Source: Diphasiastrum complanatum
Lineage: Eukaryota > Streptophyta > Lycopodiopsida > Lycopodiales > Lycopodiaceae
DNA length: 64,000 nt
Assembly (NCBI GenBank): GCA_029204225.1
Contig: CM055098.1
Coordinates: 4,770,107-4,834,106, forward strand
Direction: 5' to 3'
Shown: piece by piece, positions 31,300-42,222 of the stretch
Layout of the letters: the number at the start of each line of letters is the position of its first letter
Numbering within the stretch: position 1 is the stretch's first letter
Translations under genes and position numbers: made by a program
Notes under the pieces: generated by a model
Told to the model about the DNA's origin: nothing
What the model saw: only the letters and a program-made list of their open reading frames with translations
The model's database searches: none

Positions 31300-32119
31300 T
31301 GTGAAAAATGCAAAAATAAGCTTGGTAGAGGCCAAAAATCATGTATATAGGATGATTACACATGTGTGGAGCCTGTTCCCACGTGTGAAAATAGTTTACT
31401 TGTCATGTACCATAATCATATAGGTCGTACATATGATTTAATTCAAGTTCTAGTGACTAAAAAGGCCAAAAACTAGTTTCTAGACATATGACACATGGCA
31501 TCAATCTATTGATTGCATGAGCCACATCCTTTGGTTAGGTGTCATATCACATGTGTAGAGGACAGCTCACATGTGTGGAATAAGCTGAAGTAGGAAAATT
31601 TGGCTTCTAGAAGATTTCCAAGTAGATCTCCATATAGAAGGAAAATGGACCAAAAGTGCTCAAAATAGAAGGTTTTGTCCAAGTGTCAGTTTTGCATCAT
31701 GAATCATCATATGACAAAGCACCTTCACACATGTGGGATCAGAGGGATGATCAATACCACGAGATCTCACTTATTGTATATATATAGCCACATTTGGCCA
31801 TAATCAATGTGAGACACCAATCTTGGTTTTGGAAGCAATTTTGAGTGATTCTCTCCATTTGTCAACATTTGTTTTGATTGTTTTGAGGCTCTATCAATGT
31901 GTACTTGATTTTCAGGTTGGAGCCTGTACTCAGACAGTTTTTCACACGTGTGAAACCATAAAGTACACCTACCTTCAATTAATGATTGTTCTTGTTAGGA
32001 TTTTGTGTTTAGAATTGATCTAGATTGATCTTAATCTCAAGTAGATTGATAGATCAAGTAATCTGACAACCAATCCCTCTTGAGGATCCACTCTTGGTCC
32101 TTTTTGTACTTTTTGCACA
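31300..32119 (+). repeat. 5' LTR (820 bp) with CACATGTG/CACGTG palindromes
   Basis: TGTGAAAAATGC…TTTTTGCACA. A TATATATAGCC word at about 31776 is a candidate TATA box. Palindromic E/G-box-like words occur at 31359, 31380, 31548, 31568, 31728 and 31943. Confidence 0.85.
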
Positions 32120-32131
32120 TGGTATCAGAGC
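32120..32131 (+). other. Primer-binding site
   Basis: TGGTATCAGAGC, a perfect plant initiator-Met type, starts at the base after the LTR's CA. Confidence 0.92.
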
Positions 32132-33116
32132 CTAGTACAAGAGGTTTTGTTGAAATTGATAGGGTTAATCCAAATCAAAGCCAAAATTAGTAGTTTTTTT
32201 GGAAACTAGTCAAATTGTGTGTAGCAAGTTGGATTTGATAGCTATCCTCAAAATTTTTGGTCCAGATCTTGTTGTGGGATGTAGGAACCCTTTTCACACG
32301 TGTGAGGCCGTACATCTCCGGTTTTGACTGAGAAATTTCAAAAATTTGTAGAATTTGACTCACATACACAATTTGAGTGATTTTTGGTGCAAAATCAAGC
32401 ATGTTCTATAGTAAATCTAATCCCTTGATTAGTTCTTGGATTAGATTAGCCAAAAAACTAAAATTGAAGCTTGAAATAGGTTCATTAATTGATCTTCTCT
32501 GAATTTTTGAGTGTATGTTGAAGTTAAGAGAGATTTTGCTAAAGATCATAGATTAAGGAGTGATATCCAAGGTGAGAGGATGAAATCCATTGTACCATCA
32601 CTCTAGATTTGTCCAAGAGTGATAGGGTCAAGTTTAGAAGCATAAATTTGCTAGAAAACATCCTTGGATCTGTCCTCCAAGTGAAACCTTTGAGAGTTTC
32701 TAGTGCATATAGAGCATCTATGCAAATCTTTTGTAGAATTTGACATAGGTTGGCTTAAATTGAGTTCTAGAAAAGAGATTGAGATCCAAGTCACATTGTT
32801 CAATCCTACTCAATTTGTTTGAGTGATTGTAAGGTTTGAAAAGAGTCATTAAGGTGTCTATGGCAAATGTGTAGAGAGAGATCCAATTTTCTAAAAGTTC
32901 CTTCCTTTGTAGAGGGCAAGATCTAGAAGCTCATTTTGCGTTGTTATTGGTGGAGAATTTGTCTTCTCCTAGGTGATCAAATCTTTCTAAGTGGCATTAG
33001 CTCTTTGAAGCACAATATCTTAGTGAGAAAAATCACAACTTTTGATTTTGAATTTCATTCTCGTCAGCCTAGAGAAAGTCTCTAAGAAACTTGGCTCGAA
33101 GTATGATTCCCTCTGA
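32132..33116 (+). other. Non-coding leader of the element
   Basis: No supported ORF. A further CACACGTGTG palindrome lies at 32295-32304. Confidence 0.5.
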
Positions 33117-33685
33117 GCAGACCTAATTCAGAAAGATGCAAAACTGGAGGAAATCAAGGTTGAGAGCGAAGAGCTTGAAGCAGCCCAAGCAGAGCTGAGT
33201 AGAAAAGATGTAGCCCTTGAAGAAGCAATAAGAAGACAGGATGCTACGCTGGAAGTATTGAAAGAAATGCAAGAGCAGTCCAATGCTTTTGAAAATGAAA
33301 ATCTATTACTCAAAATTCAGATCCTACAGGCTTCTTTGCAGGAGGAAAGACACATACAAGCTACTTTGCAAAGTAGTAATGAGGTGCTGAGTGACAAACT
33401 CAGCAAACACTTTGTTATTATAGCATGCATAGTCTTGCCAATTTGGATGAGACTGACTCTCTAGATCATAGTAACATGATGTTAGATCTTTGTGATCCTA
33501 ATAAATCAAAAAGAAATCTTTATTTTCTCATGGAGAAGCATGCACATGAAGAAGGAGCAAGCCTCAAAGTCAAGCATCTACATGAAATTTGGAAGGAATC
33601 AATTTTGGAGGTGCTAGGATGGTGCAAAGCTCTCAAGTTCATCAAAGATGTCAACATCAAAGAAGCACTGTCATGGATATGGTGA
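33117..33685 (+). pseudogene. Coiled-coil protein remnant inside the element
   Basis: The frame 33117-33464 encodes about 100 residues of heptad-rich sequence (KDAKLEEIKVESEELEAAQA, then ELSRKDVALEEAIRRQ, then NEVLSDKLS). It is preceded in frame by KKLGSKYDSL and a TGA. A second frame, 33425-33685, continues with HSLANLDETDSLDHSNMM and MEKHAHEEGASL. I do not recognise the protein; it may be an accessory or Gag-like coiled coil carried by this non-autonomous family, or captured host coding sequence. Confidence 0.5.
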
Positions 33686-33808
33686 TTTCAGATCAACATC
33701 AAGCTCATTGGCTAATCTTCACACCTTTTGAACCAGCAAAGACCAATTCAGCACATGGAGTCAAGTTCAAGATCATCATGTTTTACATCAAGCTAGATTT
33801 TTGAGGAG

Positions 33809-34105
33809 TGTGAAAAATGCAAAAATCAACTTGGTAGAGGCCAAAAATCATGTATATAGGATGATTACACATGTGTGGAGCCTGCTCCCACGTATGAAAA
33901 TAGTGTACTTGTCATGTACCATAATCATATAGGTTGTACATATGATTTAATTCAAGTTCTAGTGGCTAAAAAGGCCAAAAACTAGTTTTCTAGACATATG
34001 ACACATGGCATCAATCTATTGATTGCATGAGCCACATCCTTTGGTTAGGTGTCATATCACATGTGTAGAGGACAGCTCACATGTGTGGAATTAGCTGAAG
34101 TAGGC
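33809..34105 (+). repeat. Truncated 3' LTR
   Basis: Matches 31300-31597 closely, then loses similarity after GCTGAAGTAGG. The preceding TTTTTGAGGAG is a weak polypurine tract. Confidence 0.85.
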
Positions 34106-35770
34106 GAATTTTGACTACAGAAATGACCTATTATTCGAGGAAGTTTGCAGTTTTATACACATCTTTGAACAGTTTGTAGAAATACATGGACATTCTAAGC
34201 AGAGCCAATGACATCGAACTGTCGAAACGTTGAAACATTGACTGGTCACTATCGGCATTGTCATCACTATCGGCACTGTCAAAATATCAACACTGCCAAA
34301 TATCAAATGTCGAATGGTACCACTCAAAATGGACCTCTTCCACTACTAAATCCAAAATAGACTACGTCAGCATTTGAATATGCTACTATACACAGTAGCT
34401 GTCTCGTTTCATGTTTGTAGACTATACAGCTTACACTACACAATTTAATGTTATCTTGTAAACACTACATCATGCCTAACACATGTTCACAAGAATAAAG
34501 TTAGTCATGATCTTTGTAACTTTGGATATATACAACAAATCAGAATAAGCAAAAATGTAGACAATGAATAAAGCATCTAAATCCATATGCCAGTCTATGT
34601 ATAGCATTACATATTCATACACATGACAGATATGTTATTGTAATAATCCAGAACTTCTGTGAAACCCATTTTCAAAGCTTTCGTAGTGGAATACTACATT
34701 ATATCTCTTGCATGGCTTGGAGAAGAAAGATAGATAGCAGTGTTCATACCTTCTTTAGCAGTATGCTGGAATCCAATGATATGATACTAATATTTGTGCT
34801 ATGTTGCTGCTATACTGTGAAAGACAGGGATGATAGCAAGTATCGTTTAAAAACATACGTTTTTCGAGTGCTCATTATGATAATAGAGATCATACATTAG
34901 ACAATCATCAAAAAGCTCGTCATTGGATTGTAAATAAAAAATGGTTTACTATATCATCACTGGATAGCCGCAATGCATCTCTACACAATGGTTAATATTA
35001 CAAAAACTATCCTTCGATATGTAAGATAGTATGCTGGAACAGCAGTGATGCATTGCTTTTCATATATACATATTGGTAGTATGTGTGTTAGAAGAAGCAT
35101 GGGTATATCATGTGTGTTTCATGAAGCATGTACTCAGAGAGTACTATCTCTTTTGGCCAGTGATAATATGCATAAACATATGTGGGCAGGTTCAATATAA
35201 TCATTATGAGCAGCGATGGACAGTGTGCAAGTATCCAACAATCAACCAACATTAATTTCTGGCCAGTGATGGCTTTATCATACATCTGGCCAGCGATGTC
35301 ATGCTTAAACACATACAAATAGATGTGGTATAGCCAGATTTGAGCAACGATTGACAAAGGGCATTCGACAGTGCTTCATGCACATTCATATCCAAAGCAA
35401 ATAATCAAAAATGCGATGCAGTAGGCCGTACAGCGCCTACCAAAGATATGCAGTATGTTTGCTTTGACAATCGTTTTGATAACAAGAATAGATAAGTATA
35501 GAATGTGCTTACCATTGGAATCAAACAATGTCCTATTGTGGTAAAGCAAATGTAGAAAGAGAGTTCCCTTGGTGTCATGCGTAATGAGCTACAAGCGATC
35601 CATCGTGTTCTTGATCACTTCCCTCCTGTCCAAAACCTCATCGTCCTGCAAACATATCAATCCCTATAAAAATTCAGCTTCTTGACCGGTAAATCTTTCT
35701 TTCTACCACTTCCTTGCCCATCTTTGACTTTGTATCCTATAAATTTTCTTCTTTTACCCCCACGTTAGCC
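34106..35770. other. No recognisable gene; LTR-type debris at the left
   Basis: 34130-34330 is rich in TGTCGAA/CACTATCGGCA words. On the minus strand it resembles the sequence after the LTR start at 61494 (TTTCTACA…TTATTCGAGG). The rest is A/T-rich, with CTGGCCAG(T/C)GAT recurring around 35150-35300. Confidence 0.4.
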
Positions 35771-35827
35771 TGATATGACAGAGCTTGGGTTGTTGAGGTT
35801 AAAAGTGCCTGTTCTTTTATTAGACTT

Positions 35828-36433
35828 TTGGGAGAATTTGTCTTGCAATGTGGAAAAGCTGGGTCTTTTGAACAAACGTTCGATTTCTCTTATATTTTCA
35901 GCATCACCTATTTTTGCAAGGAGTTTGGCAGAAGGATTAGCAGCAAGCTCAATGGACGCATCTATCATGTGTTGGTGAAGGAAGAGAAAAGTCGGGTGTG
36001 CTTTGACAACATCCCTAGCAGGTTTGTGAAGCCAAAGAAAAAAGACATTAAGTTGGTTATGTGGAGAAGAAGCACCAGGAAAGAAAATGCTCAGGTTATT
36101 CATCATATACCAGATGGCATGGCCATTCCAGATAATGGGGGACTGATTTTTGCATTTGTCACCACATCTACATTTGAAGAAAGGTCTTTTCCAGTTCCAA
36201 ATTCTAGCTTGGTGGATATTTATTCTATTAGAACCGATGTCAAAATGTCCACAAATTTGTGCCCAGGTTTGCTCAGAAGGGCAGTGAGAAGGCTCAAATT
36301 TGTTCATACGTCAGATATTATCAAAGGCAATGGGAGTCTTAAGAATGAAGTTTTTGTTCAAGGCAACAAGTTTGCAGGTTTGTACTTCTTAATCGGTAAG
36401 ATGTGCAAGAATAATCCAAAGCTCGATAGGTAG
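35828..36433 (+). CDS. Hypothetical protein, unrecognised (possibly a fragment)
   Basis: 201-codon ORF, the longest plus frame in this interval. It contains a basic patch FVKPKKKDIKLVMWRRSTRKE, then DNGGLIFAFVTTSTFEERSF, LVDIYSIRTDVKMS and GLLRRAVRRLKFVH. No transmembrane segment, signal peptide or known catalytic motif was seen. It converges on, and overlaps by 45 bp, a minus-strand coding remnant. It may be part of a mobile element or virus-like gene; I cannot assign it. Confidence 0.4.
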   Translation: MGEFVLQCGKAGSFEQTFDFSYIFSITYFCKEFGRRISSKLNGRIYHVLVKEEKSRVCFDNIPSRFVKPKKKDIKLVMWRRSTRKENAQVIHHIPDGMAIPDNGGLIFAFVTTSTFEERSFPVPNSSLVDIYSIRTDVKMSTNLCPGLLRRAVRRLKFVHTSDIIKGNGSLKNEVFVQGNKFAGLYFLIGKMCKNNPKLDR

Positions 36434-37080
36434 TGGAGCAAGAAAATTACAGTGGGTAAAGCTCCAAAGCTTGTAAGAAGTACGGGCAGACTTGAGTTCA
36501 ATAGTGCATGAAGGGACAAAAGGGACTTGGCAATTATTGGATTGGCGAAATTCAAAAGTGGATTGATCACCAACATCACAGATATCTTGAGAGAAAGTTT
36601 CAAGTTGTGAGACACTATCCTCGTCCAAATCATCTAAAAAGATGAGAGGGTGTGGAGGTGGGGGTGAATAAGTAATAGCAGGGGTAGGATCGGCAGAAAG
36701 AACGTCGTTTTCCTTTTCAAGGCAGGAAAAAACTTTTTTGATATGAGAATTATAAGATTTCTCTTCCCTCTCGTATTTTTCAACAAGCCTAGCCAAGTTA
36801 GTAGCAAAGTTTTCAATGACACCCAAGGGATCAGTCTTGGTCTTACCGTACTCCATGTAAAGCTTAACCCAATGTAATGTGTCCAACAGGTCAACCATAC
36901 AAACTACATTGTCATCAGTCCAGTAGTGTTACAGGTAGCACGATCTGTTCCACTAATAAAACTATGCATGACAGTTTTTTTCATGCAAATAATCAAAGTC
37001 TGAATGAATAGATTAGGGGGAGGAAGGGGCTCCCCATAACCCAGCTTTACAGCATCCTGATACCATCCTGAGGACTAGAC
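36389..37080 (-). pseudogene. Hypothetical broken gene, unrecognised
   Basis: The minus strand reads SSGWYQDAVKLGYGEPLPP, then (with frame changes) MKKTVMHSFISGTDRATCN and, from about 36940, a long frame: VVCMVDLLDTLHWVKLYMEY, then NLARLVEKYEREEKSYNSHI and an acidic, Pro-rich stretch. The composition looks like real coding sequence interrupted by two frameshifts. No family recognised. Confidence 0.4.
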
Positions 37081-37689
37081 ATAGCAAAAAAGTCTTGTTA
37101 GCTTATGAATTCAAGTAAGGTAAAGGTTTTGGTACTATCCCGACCAAAGGATAGTCAGATTTACACTTCAAGCATGCATAGAGAGACATAAATAGATCAA
37201 AGCTCCTCTTGACAAGTCAAGAGCAAAACCTTTTAAAATCCTTTATTCATAAACCAACAAAGAAAAACATAGCTGAATAGTATACAATACTAGAAAGCAC
37301 CGTAAAGCAAAACATATTTCAAGACATCCAGCTAGTACATGTCACCATCCCACCACACAAAACCACGCAAGTTAGCACAATGAGGAAAACAGGTGTCACA
37401 ATGTTGAATGTCAGTTGTTATCCATGTACAAAATATGTTTAACTCAGCTAATCCATATTGCTACCGTATCAGGGCGAGTGCCATACTAATCAGTTTGATG
37501 GTTTTGGTCCTTATCTTTTACTTATACATATGAAATAAGTTTGGAAATGAGTTGTATAATATAAAGCAAACTGCAAATATGTAAGTAGCTTGGACCAGCA
37601 CATGAAGTTTGGGGCAAATCCATGCCATACCAATATTTGTACTTGTAAACAAGTAATGTACGGTTCTCGTGACTTCTTGAGCAAATCCA
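37081..37689. other. No recognisable gene
   Basis: A/T-rich spacer between the unrecognised remnants and a copia fragment. Confidence 0.4.
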
Positions 37690-38335
37690 TGCTATGCTCC
37701 AGAGCCACTCAACATATGACTAGCCATATTGGCTACTTCAAGTCCTATACGCCTTACAGTACCAAAAAGTATATTCACATGGGCGACAATAGCACACAAG
37801 CTATCAGAGGTGAAGGTACAGTAAGACTAAGCTTTTCAAATGATCAATCCAAACTACTTTCAAGTGTCGTATATGTACCAAAGGAGCCTACGAGTGTCCA
37901 AATGCATTGCCTATGCGCAGATCCTAAAGGAGACAAGGAAGAAATTCGACTTCCACAGTCTAAAGACTATTCTAATTGGTTACACTTCTTTTGACAATAC
38001 TAACAAGTTGTACGTCCCCGATACCCAACCGATTTTATTCAACAGGGATAGTGTCTTTATCGAGGATCAGTTCACCAACTTCAAAGACAAGAACAAAGTT
38101 TCATGCAAACCTTCAACATCCCCTGGCTACGACATGACAATTTGAGCCTCTGGTTCAAGCGTGCCGATAGTCGGTCAACTATTTGACAATGAATTAGACA
38201 AAGACATTGTTGCTATTCAAGGGCAATACAATCAAGGATTAGATCATCAGCCAATGCCATCTCCAAGAAGATCGAACTGAGTGTCCACACAGTCCACAAG
38301 GTATATTCATGAGTCTACCTGTCATTAATCCACTA
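37690..38335 (+). pseudogene. Copia fragment with protease joined to integrase C-terminus
   Basis: The protease region reads SRATQHMTSHIGYFKSYTPY, then KKYIHMGDNSTQAIRGEG and SSVVYVP, with the catalytic D-S-G region eroded. At about 37878 it jumps, after a frame change, to CIAYAQILKETRKKF and LKTILIGYTSFDNTNKLY, the integrase C-terminal part aligned with 45410-45640. The GAG-pre-integrase region and integrase core are deleted. Same family as the pol at 44805-47280. Confidence 0.8.
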
Positions 38336-38375
38336 GGTGTTGTTGTCAGTTGCTTTTGGACAGTATCTGAGTCCG

Positions 38376-38833
38376 TGTTGGAGATCCTGCCCGGTCATGA
38401 CGATGGTACCCTTTTGATCGACTCGACTTGAGAGTGACAGATGACCAGCTTATGAGCTCGAATTAGTCAAGGTTGCCTAATAGTCGTCGAGGCCAAATAG
38501 AAATTATTTGAGTTGGCAGATAGTTGTTGACATGGCAGAATGGCTAAGTGGTCAAAAGTCAAAGTTGTCAAAATTTTCGACGTGGTGAATGCTGAATAGC
38601 TGAGGTGGTCAAACACTTTCGTGTCGTCAGGACTCTGTCACAAATTTCTTTGTATTTCTGCATATTGTCAAAAAAAGTGTGTATTTCTACAAAACATGCG
38701 ATTGTACAAGTATTTACAGCAGTTAGAGAATGGATCTAGATTAGAAGAAAGATAGGAATGGAGAGCATAGGAGTCCAACACTTGATGTTATGTTGTGGTG
38801 ATTGAATCGACCTTTAGTATCGTGTTGTCAACT
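38376..38833 (+). repeat. Candidate copia LTR
   Basis: Starts TGTTGGAGATCC and ends GTGTTGTCAAC, directly followed by TGGTCTTAGAGC at 38834, a PBS-like word with the same downstream CTTTGGTGGCTAG as the 16 kb element. Its interior is rich in GTCGA/TGTCAAA words. No partner LTR found. Confidence 0.5.
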
Positions 38834-38845
38834 TGGTCTTAGAGC

Positions 38846-39230
<385 letters not shown>

Positions 39231-39419
39231 TACGTGATGGTGGCTCACGCGCCTCCACTCTAATTGAATTATTGTGTTTAGAAAGGGGCTAGCGGCCCGT
39301 GGAGGATGAACTCAACGTTCCAAATCATGACAAACCATAGGATCTAGGCCAAGTAAAATCAACAGAATAGAACAGAATCATTGAGGGCCATGGGATGGAG
39401 AATATCCATTGGATTTGCT

Positions 39420-41091
39420 AAGGTACCTTCATTGAAGGTCTTATAAAAGGACTTGAAATGCAATCCACATTGCAATTTCATTAAAAGGTTTCAATTTGAA
39501 AGCTGATTTGGGTCCTAATTTTTTGAAGGGTGAAGTTTCTTCAACCTGAAAAAACAATTCAAAAAATTCAAAAAGCCCTAATTTTCACCTCCTTATTTTG
39601 GCCAAACGAAGGGCTATAGCCTCCAAACAAAGGGCATTCTGATTGTACTGCAAGTACGGTGCAAGAAAATAGAGTGATTTCCATGGAGAAAGTGTTCAGA
39701 ACGTGTCAAAAGCGATTTGACCACTCTACGAAGTTGCGAGTTTGTGGTAAGGAGCATTTCGAAAGGCGAAACCAATTTGGCGGCAAAATGGCGGGTGGTT
39801 TGGTAAGCCAAAAATTGTAGGTCTTTATTTTCAACTTTTGACATCACTATTGGCCTCGACATACTCTTTATAGCCTACACATGTAGTTTTACTCAATTTG
39901 GAGATGGTCAACATCAATGAAGCAATTTTGAGCGACGAAAGCAAACTCGATGGGGCTTTCAACTACAACATCTAGAAGTTTAAAATGAAGAATATACTTA
40001 TTAAGGAAGGAGCTATGGGACATTGTTGTGGGCATAGAATTGAGGCCAAATACCACTCTTGGAGATATGAGGGCCTTTGACAAGAAGGCATAGAGAGCAT
40101 TGTCATTGATAAATCTCTCAGTGAAAGATCATGTAATCACCCATATTAGTGATGCCACGATAGCCAGGAGATCTTGCGAAGCTCTTAGAGCACAATTTCA
40201 AACTTGCAATCTAGCTCGAGCCATATTCTTGAAGTCAAAGTTGGACACTATCAGGATGGAAGAAGGTGAAACAGTGGGATCCTTCTTCACCAAGATCAAA
40301 GAGTTGAGAGACCAACTTGTGGAGATTGGAGAATCAATTAGAGACGTCGAACTGGTGCATACTACTATGAGCAGCGTATCAGAGGGCCTACAGATTTTTG
40401 TGAGTGGCATTGCCTCGAGGGAGAGATTGCCTACCTTTGAAGATCTGCATGGGATCATGTTGCAGGAGGAGCAAAGTTGAGAGGTAGTGAAATCAAGGCA
40501 AACTCTACAAGAAGATCAGGCATTGTTAGCCAAAAACAAGCAAAAAGATTGGAAGAGGATTCCAAAGAAGGGCAAAGATGATGAGGATGAGGAAGAGTCG
40601 TCATCAACTAGAAAAAGAAAAATAAGGGCAAATATTATTATTGCCACAAACCTGGTCATTGGGCACGTGGATGCTACAAGAAGAAAGCTAACATAAAGGC
40701 GGGAAAGGTAAAGCAACAGGGTAATATCGCCGAAGACAATGGGCATGAGACAAGTGTCTTCTCATCGGTAGTGGCATCTCTGGTTGATGATGGTGCCAGG
40801 TGGTTTATACATTCACATGCCACGAGGCATATGATCGAGAAACGTGATTGGTTTGAGAACTTCTCACAAATCCATGATGGGGACAAGGTCACACAGGCCA
40901 ATGGGGAGGAATGCCAAATTTAGGACGTCGCCAATGTACCTATTTAGTTTTCTGATGGTAAAATCAAAAATATTCCCAGTGTGTATTATGCTCCAAGACT
41001 CAAAAAGAGTTTGCTTTCTATTGGTGTGATGGCAAATTAACATTTGAAGGTTGAATTTGTCAAGGATGGATGTCTAATGAAGAATATGGAC
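39420..41091 (+). pseudogene. Second copy of the 16-22 kb copia family (leader, gag, protease)
   Basis: The leader from 39420 and gag from ATG 39903 (MVNINEAILSDESKLDGAFN) align with 17170-18860. The CCHC knuckle is at about 40636 (YYYCHKPGHWARGC in the best frame). The protease motif is eroded to HSH. Stops shared with the first copy are TAG at about 40091 and TAG at 40921-40923; private stops and frameshifts occur elsewhere. The copy ends abruptly at 41091 (FVKDGCLMKNMD), where another element begins. Confidence 0.82.
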
Positions 41092-41302
41092 TGTTGGAAA
41101 GAAGGAATGATGATTCGATAAGTTGAAGACTGTGAAGGAACTATCGAGCACAGTAGAACTAGCTCTCTTTTCTAATGCATGACTATGCCTATCAATAATT
41201 GAACAAAGCTATAATGACAGAAGTCAAATTCAATCTTTTAGCAACTAACTTTGTGATCATTAGTACTAAAATGATTTCGTTAGCCAAATAATTTTAGGGT
41301 AA
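41092..41302 (-). repeat. LTR-like repeat, left copy
   Basis: About 85-90% similar to 42016-42222. Confidence 0.7.
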
Positions 41303-41464
41303 TAACATAGTGATAACTCTAGTGAGAGTTAAATCTGAGTGTGTCAATATGATCATCACTCAATTTTCATATGTAGAAGGCAAGCTTGAAAGCAACATCA
41401 TGATTGCTTCTTGATCGTCGATGATCGATCTGACAACTGCCATTTGTTGCAAGAAATTCTTAAA

Positions 41465-41821
41465 CTAGTTAACGTGATTCTGATGTGAATCACCATTCAA
41501 CATTGAAATTAAGTTAGAAGTTACATCCCTCACATCATATAGTGAGCTCAGGATGTCACATACTTCTTTCGAAGTTTGAGCTTCAGATATTTGGCCAATC
41601 TGAGTGTCTAACATATTGAGAATAATAAGTGCGAAAGCTTTACCATCCTTTGATTTCCACTTTGATTTGGCTATGTCATCTTCAAATTTCACTTCAATAC
41701 CTGTGACAACATCCCACAACTCATTGGTGATTAGCAAGGTCTTTATCTTAAATTTTCACAAATAGTAATTGGATCCATTTAGCTTGTCTGCGATGAGACC
41801 GACTTTACTTTGAGAATCCAT
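41465..41821 (-). pseudogene. Copia gag N-terminal fragment
   Basis: Minus-strand ATG at 41819-41821 opens MDSQSKVGLIADKLNGSNYY, followed by a TGA, then KFKIKTLLITNELWDVV and FALIILNMLDTQIGQISEA. This is the UBN2/DUF4219-type start of copia Gag and is homologous to 47872-48124. Confidence 0.8.
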
Positions 41822-42015
41822 CTGGAAGTTAGTCTATCGATAAATCGATGATGTCGTGTGATGCTACAATTGGAAATCAATCATCTGATACTGAAATTTG
41901 ATACCACAAATTGAAGATTAAGAGCAAGTGTGCTATGAAAAGAATTTGATACTATAAAAAGTATCTAATGATATTGCTCTGATATCATAAAGGATATCTA
42001 ATAGCAGTAATACCA

Positions 42016-42222
42016 TGTTGGAAGAAGGAATGACGATTCGATAAGTCGAAGACTGTGAACAAACTATCGAGCGCAGCGGAACTAGCCTTCTTTCCTAATG
42101 CATGACTACGCCTATCAGTAATTGAACAAAGCTATAAGGACAGAAGTCACGTTCAATCTTTCAGCAACTAACTTTGAAATCACTAGTACTAAAGTGATTT
42201 TGTTAGCCAAACAATTTTAGAG
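42016..42222 (-). repeat. LTR-like repeat, right copy
   Basis: Starts TGTTGGAAGAAGG after TACCA; partner of 41092-41302. Confidence 0.7.

Larger units (their letters stand above)
31300..34105 (+). mobile_element. Non-autonomous LTR element with coiled-coil ORF remnant
   Basis: The 5' LTR is 31300-32119, the PBS follows at once, the internal region is 1.69 kb, and 33809-34105 repeats the first 297 bp of the LTR before diverging. No gag knuckle, protease, RT or integrase is visible; the only coding trace is a coiled-coil frame at 33117-33464. The truncated 3' LTR prevents checking a target duplication. Confidence 0.82.
41092..42222 (-). mobile_element. Minimal minus-strand copia element, pol deleted
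   Basis: Direct repeats 41092-41302 and 42016-42222 (TGTTGGAAGAAGGAATGA…CCAAAYAATTTTAG) flank about 710 bp that hold a minus-strand leader with a TATCAGAGC word (about 41970) and the start of gag. All of pol is missing. The repeats fit LTRs whose CAACA ends face 41092 and 42016. It lies exactly at the break of the plus-strand copia copy. Confidence 0.65.

Noticed and set aside
35765-36307. 180-codon minus-strand ORF
   Set aside because: Antisense to the plus ORF 35828-36433; His/Trp/Cys-rich composition typical of a shadow frame.
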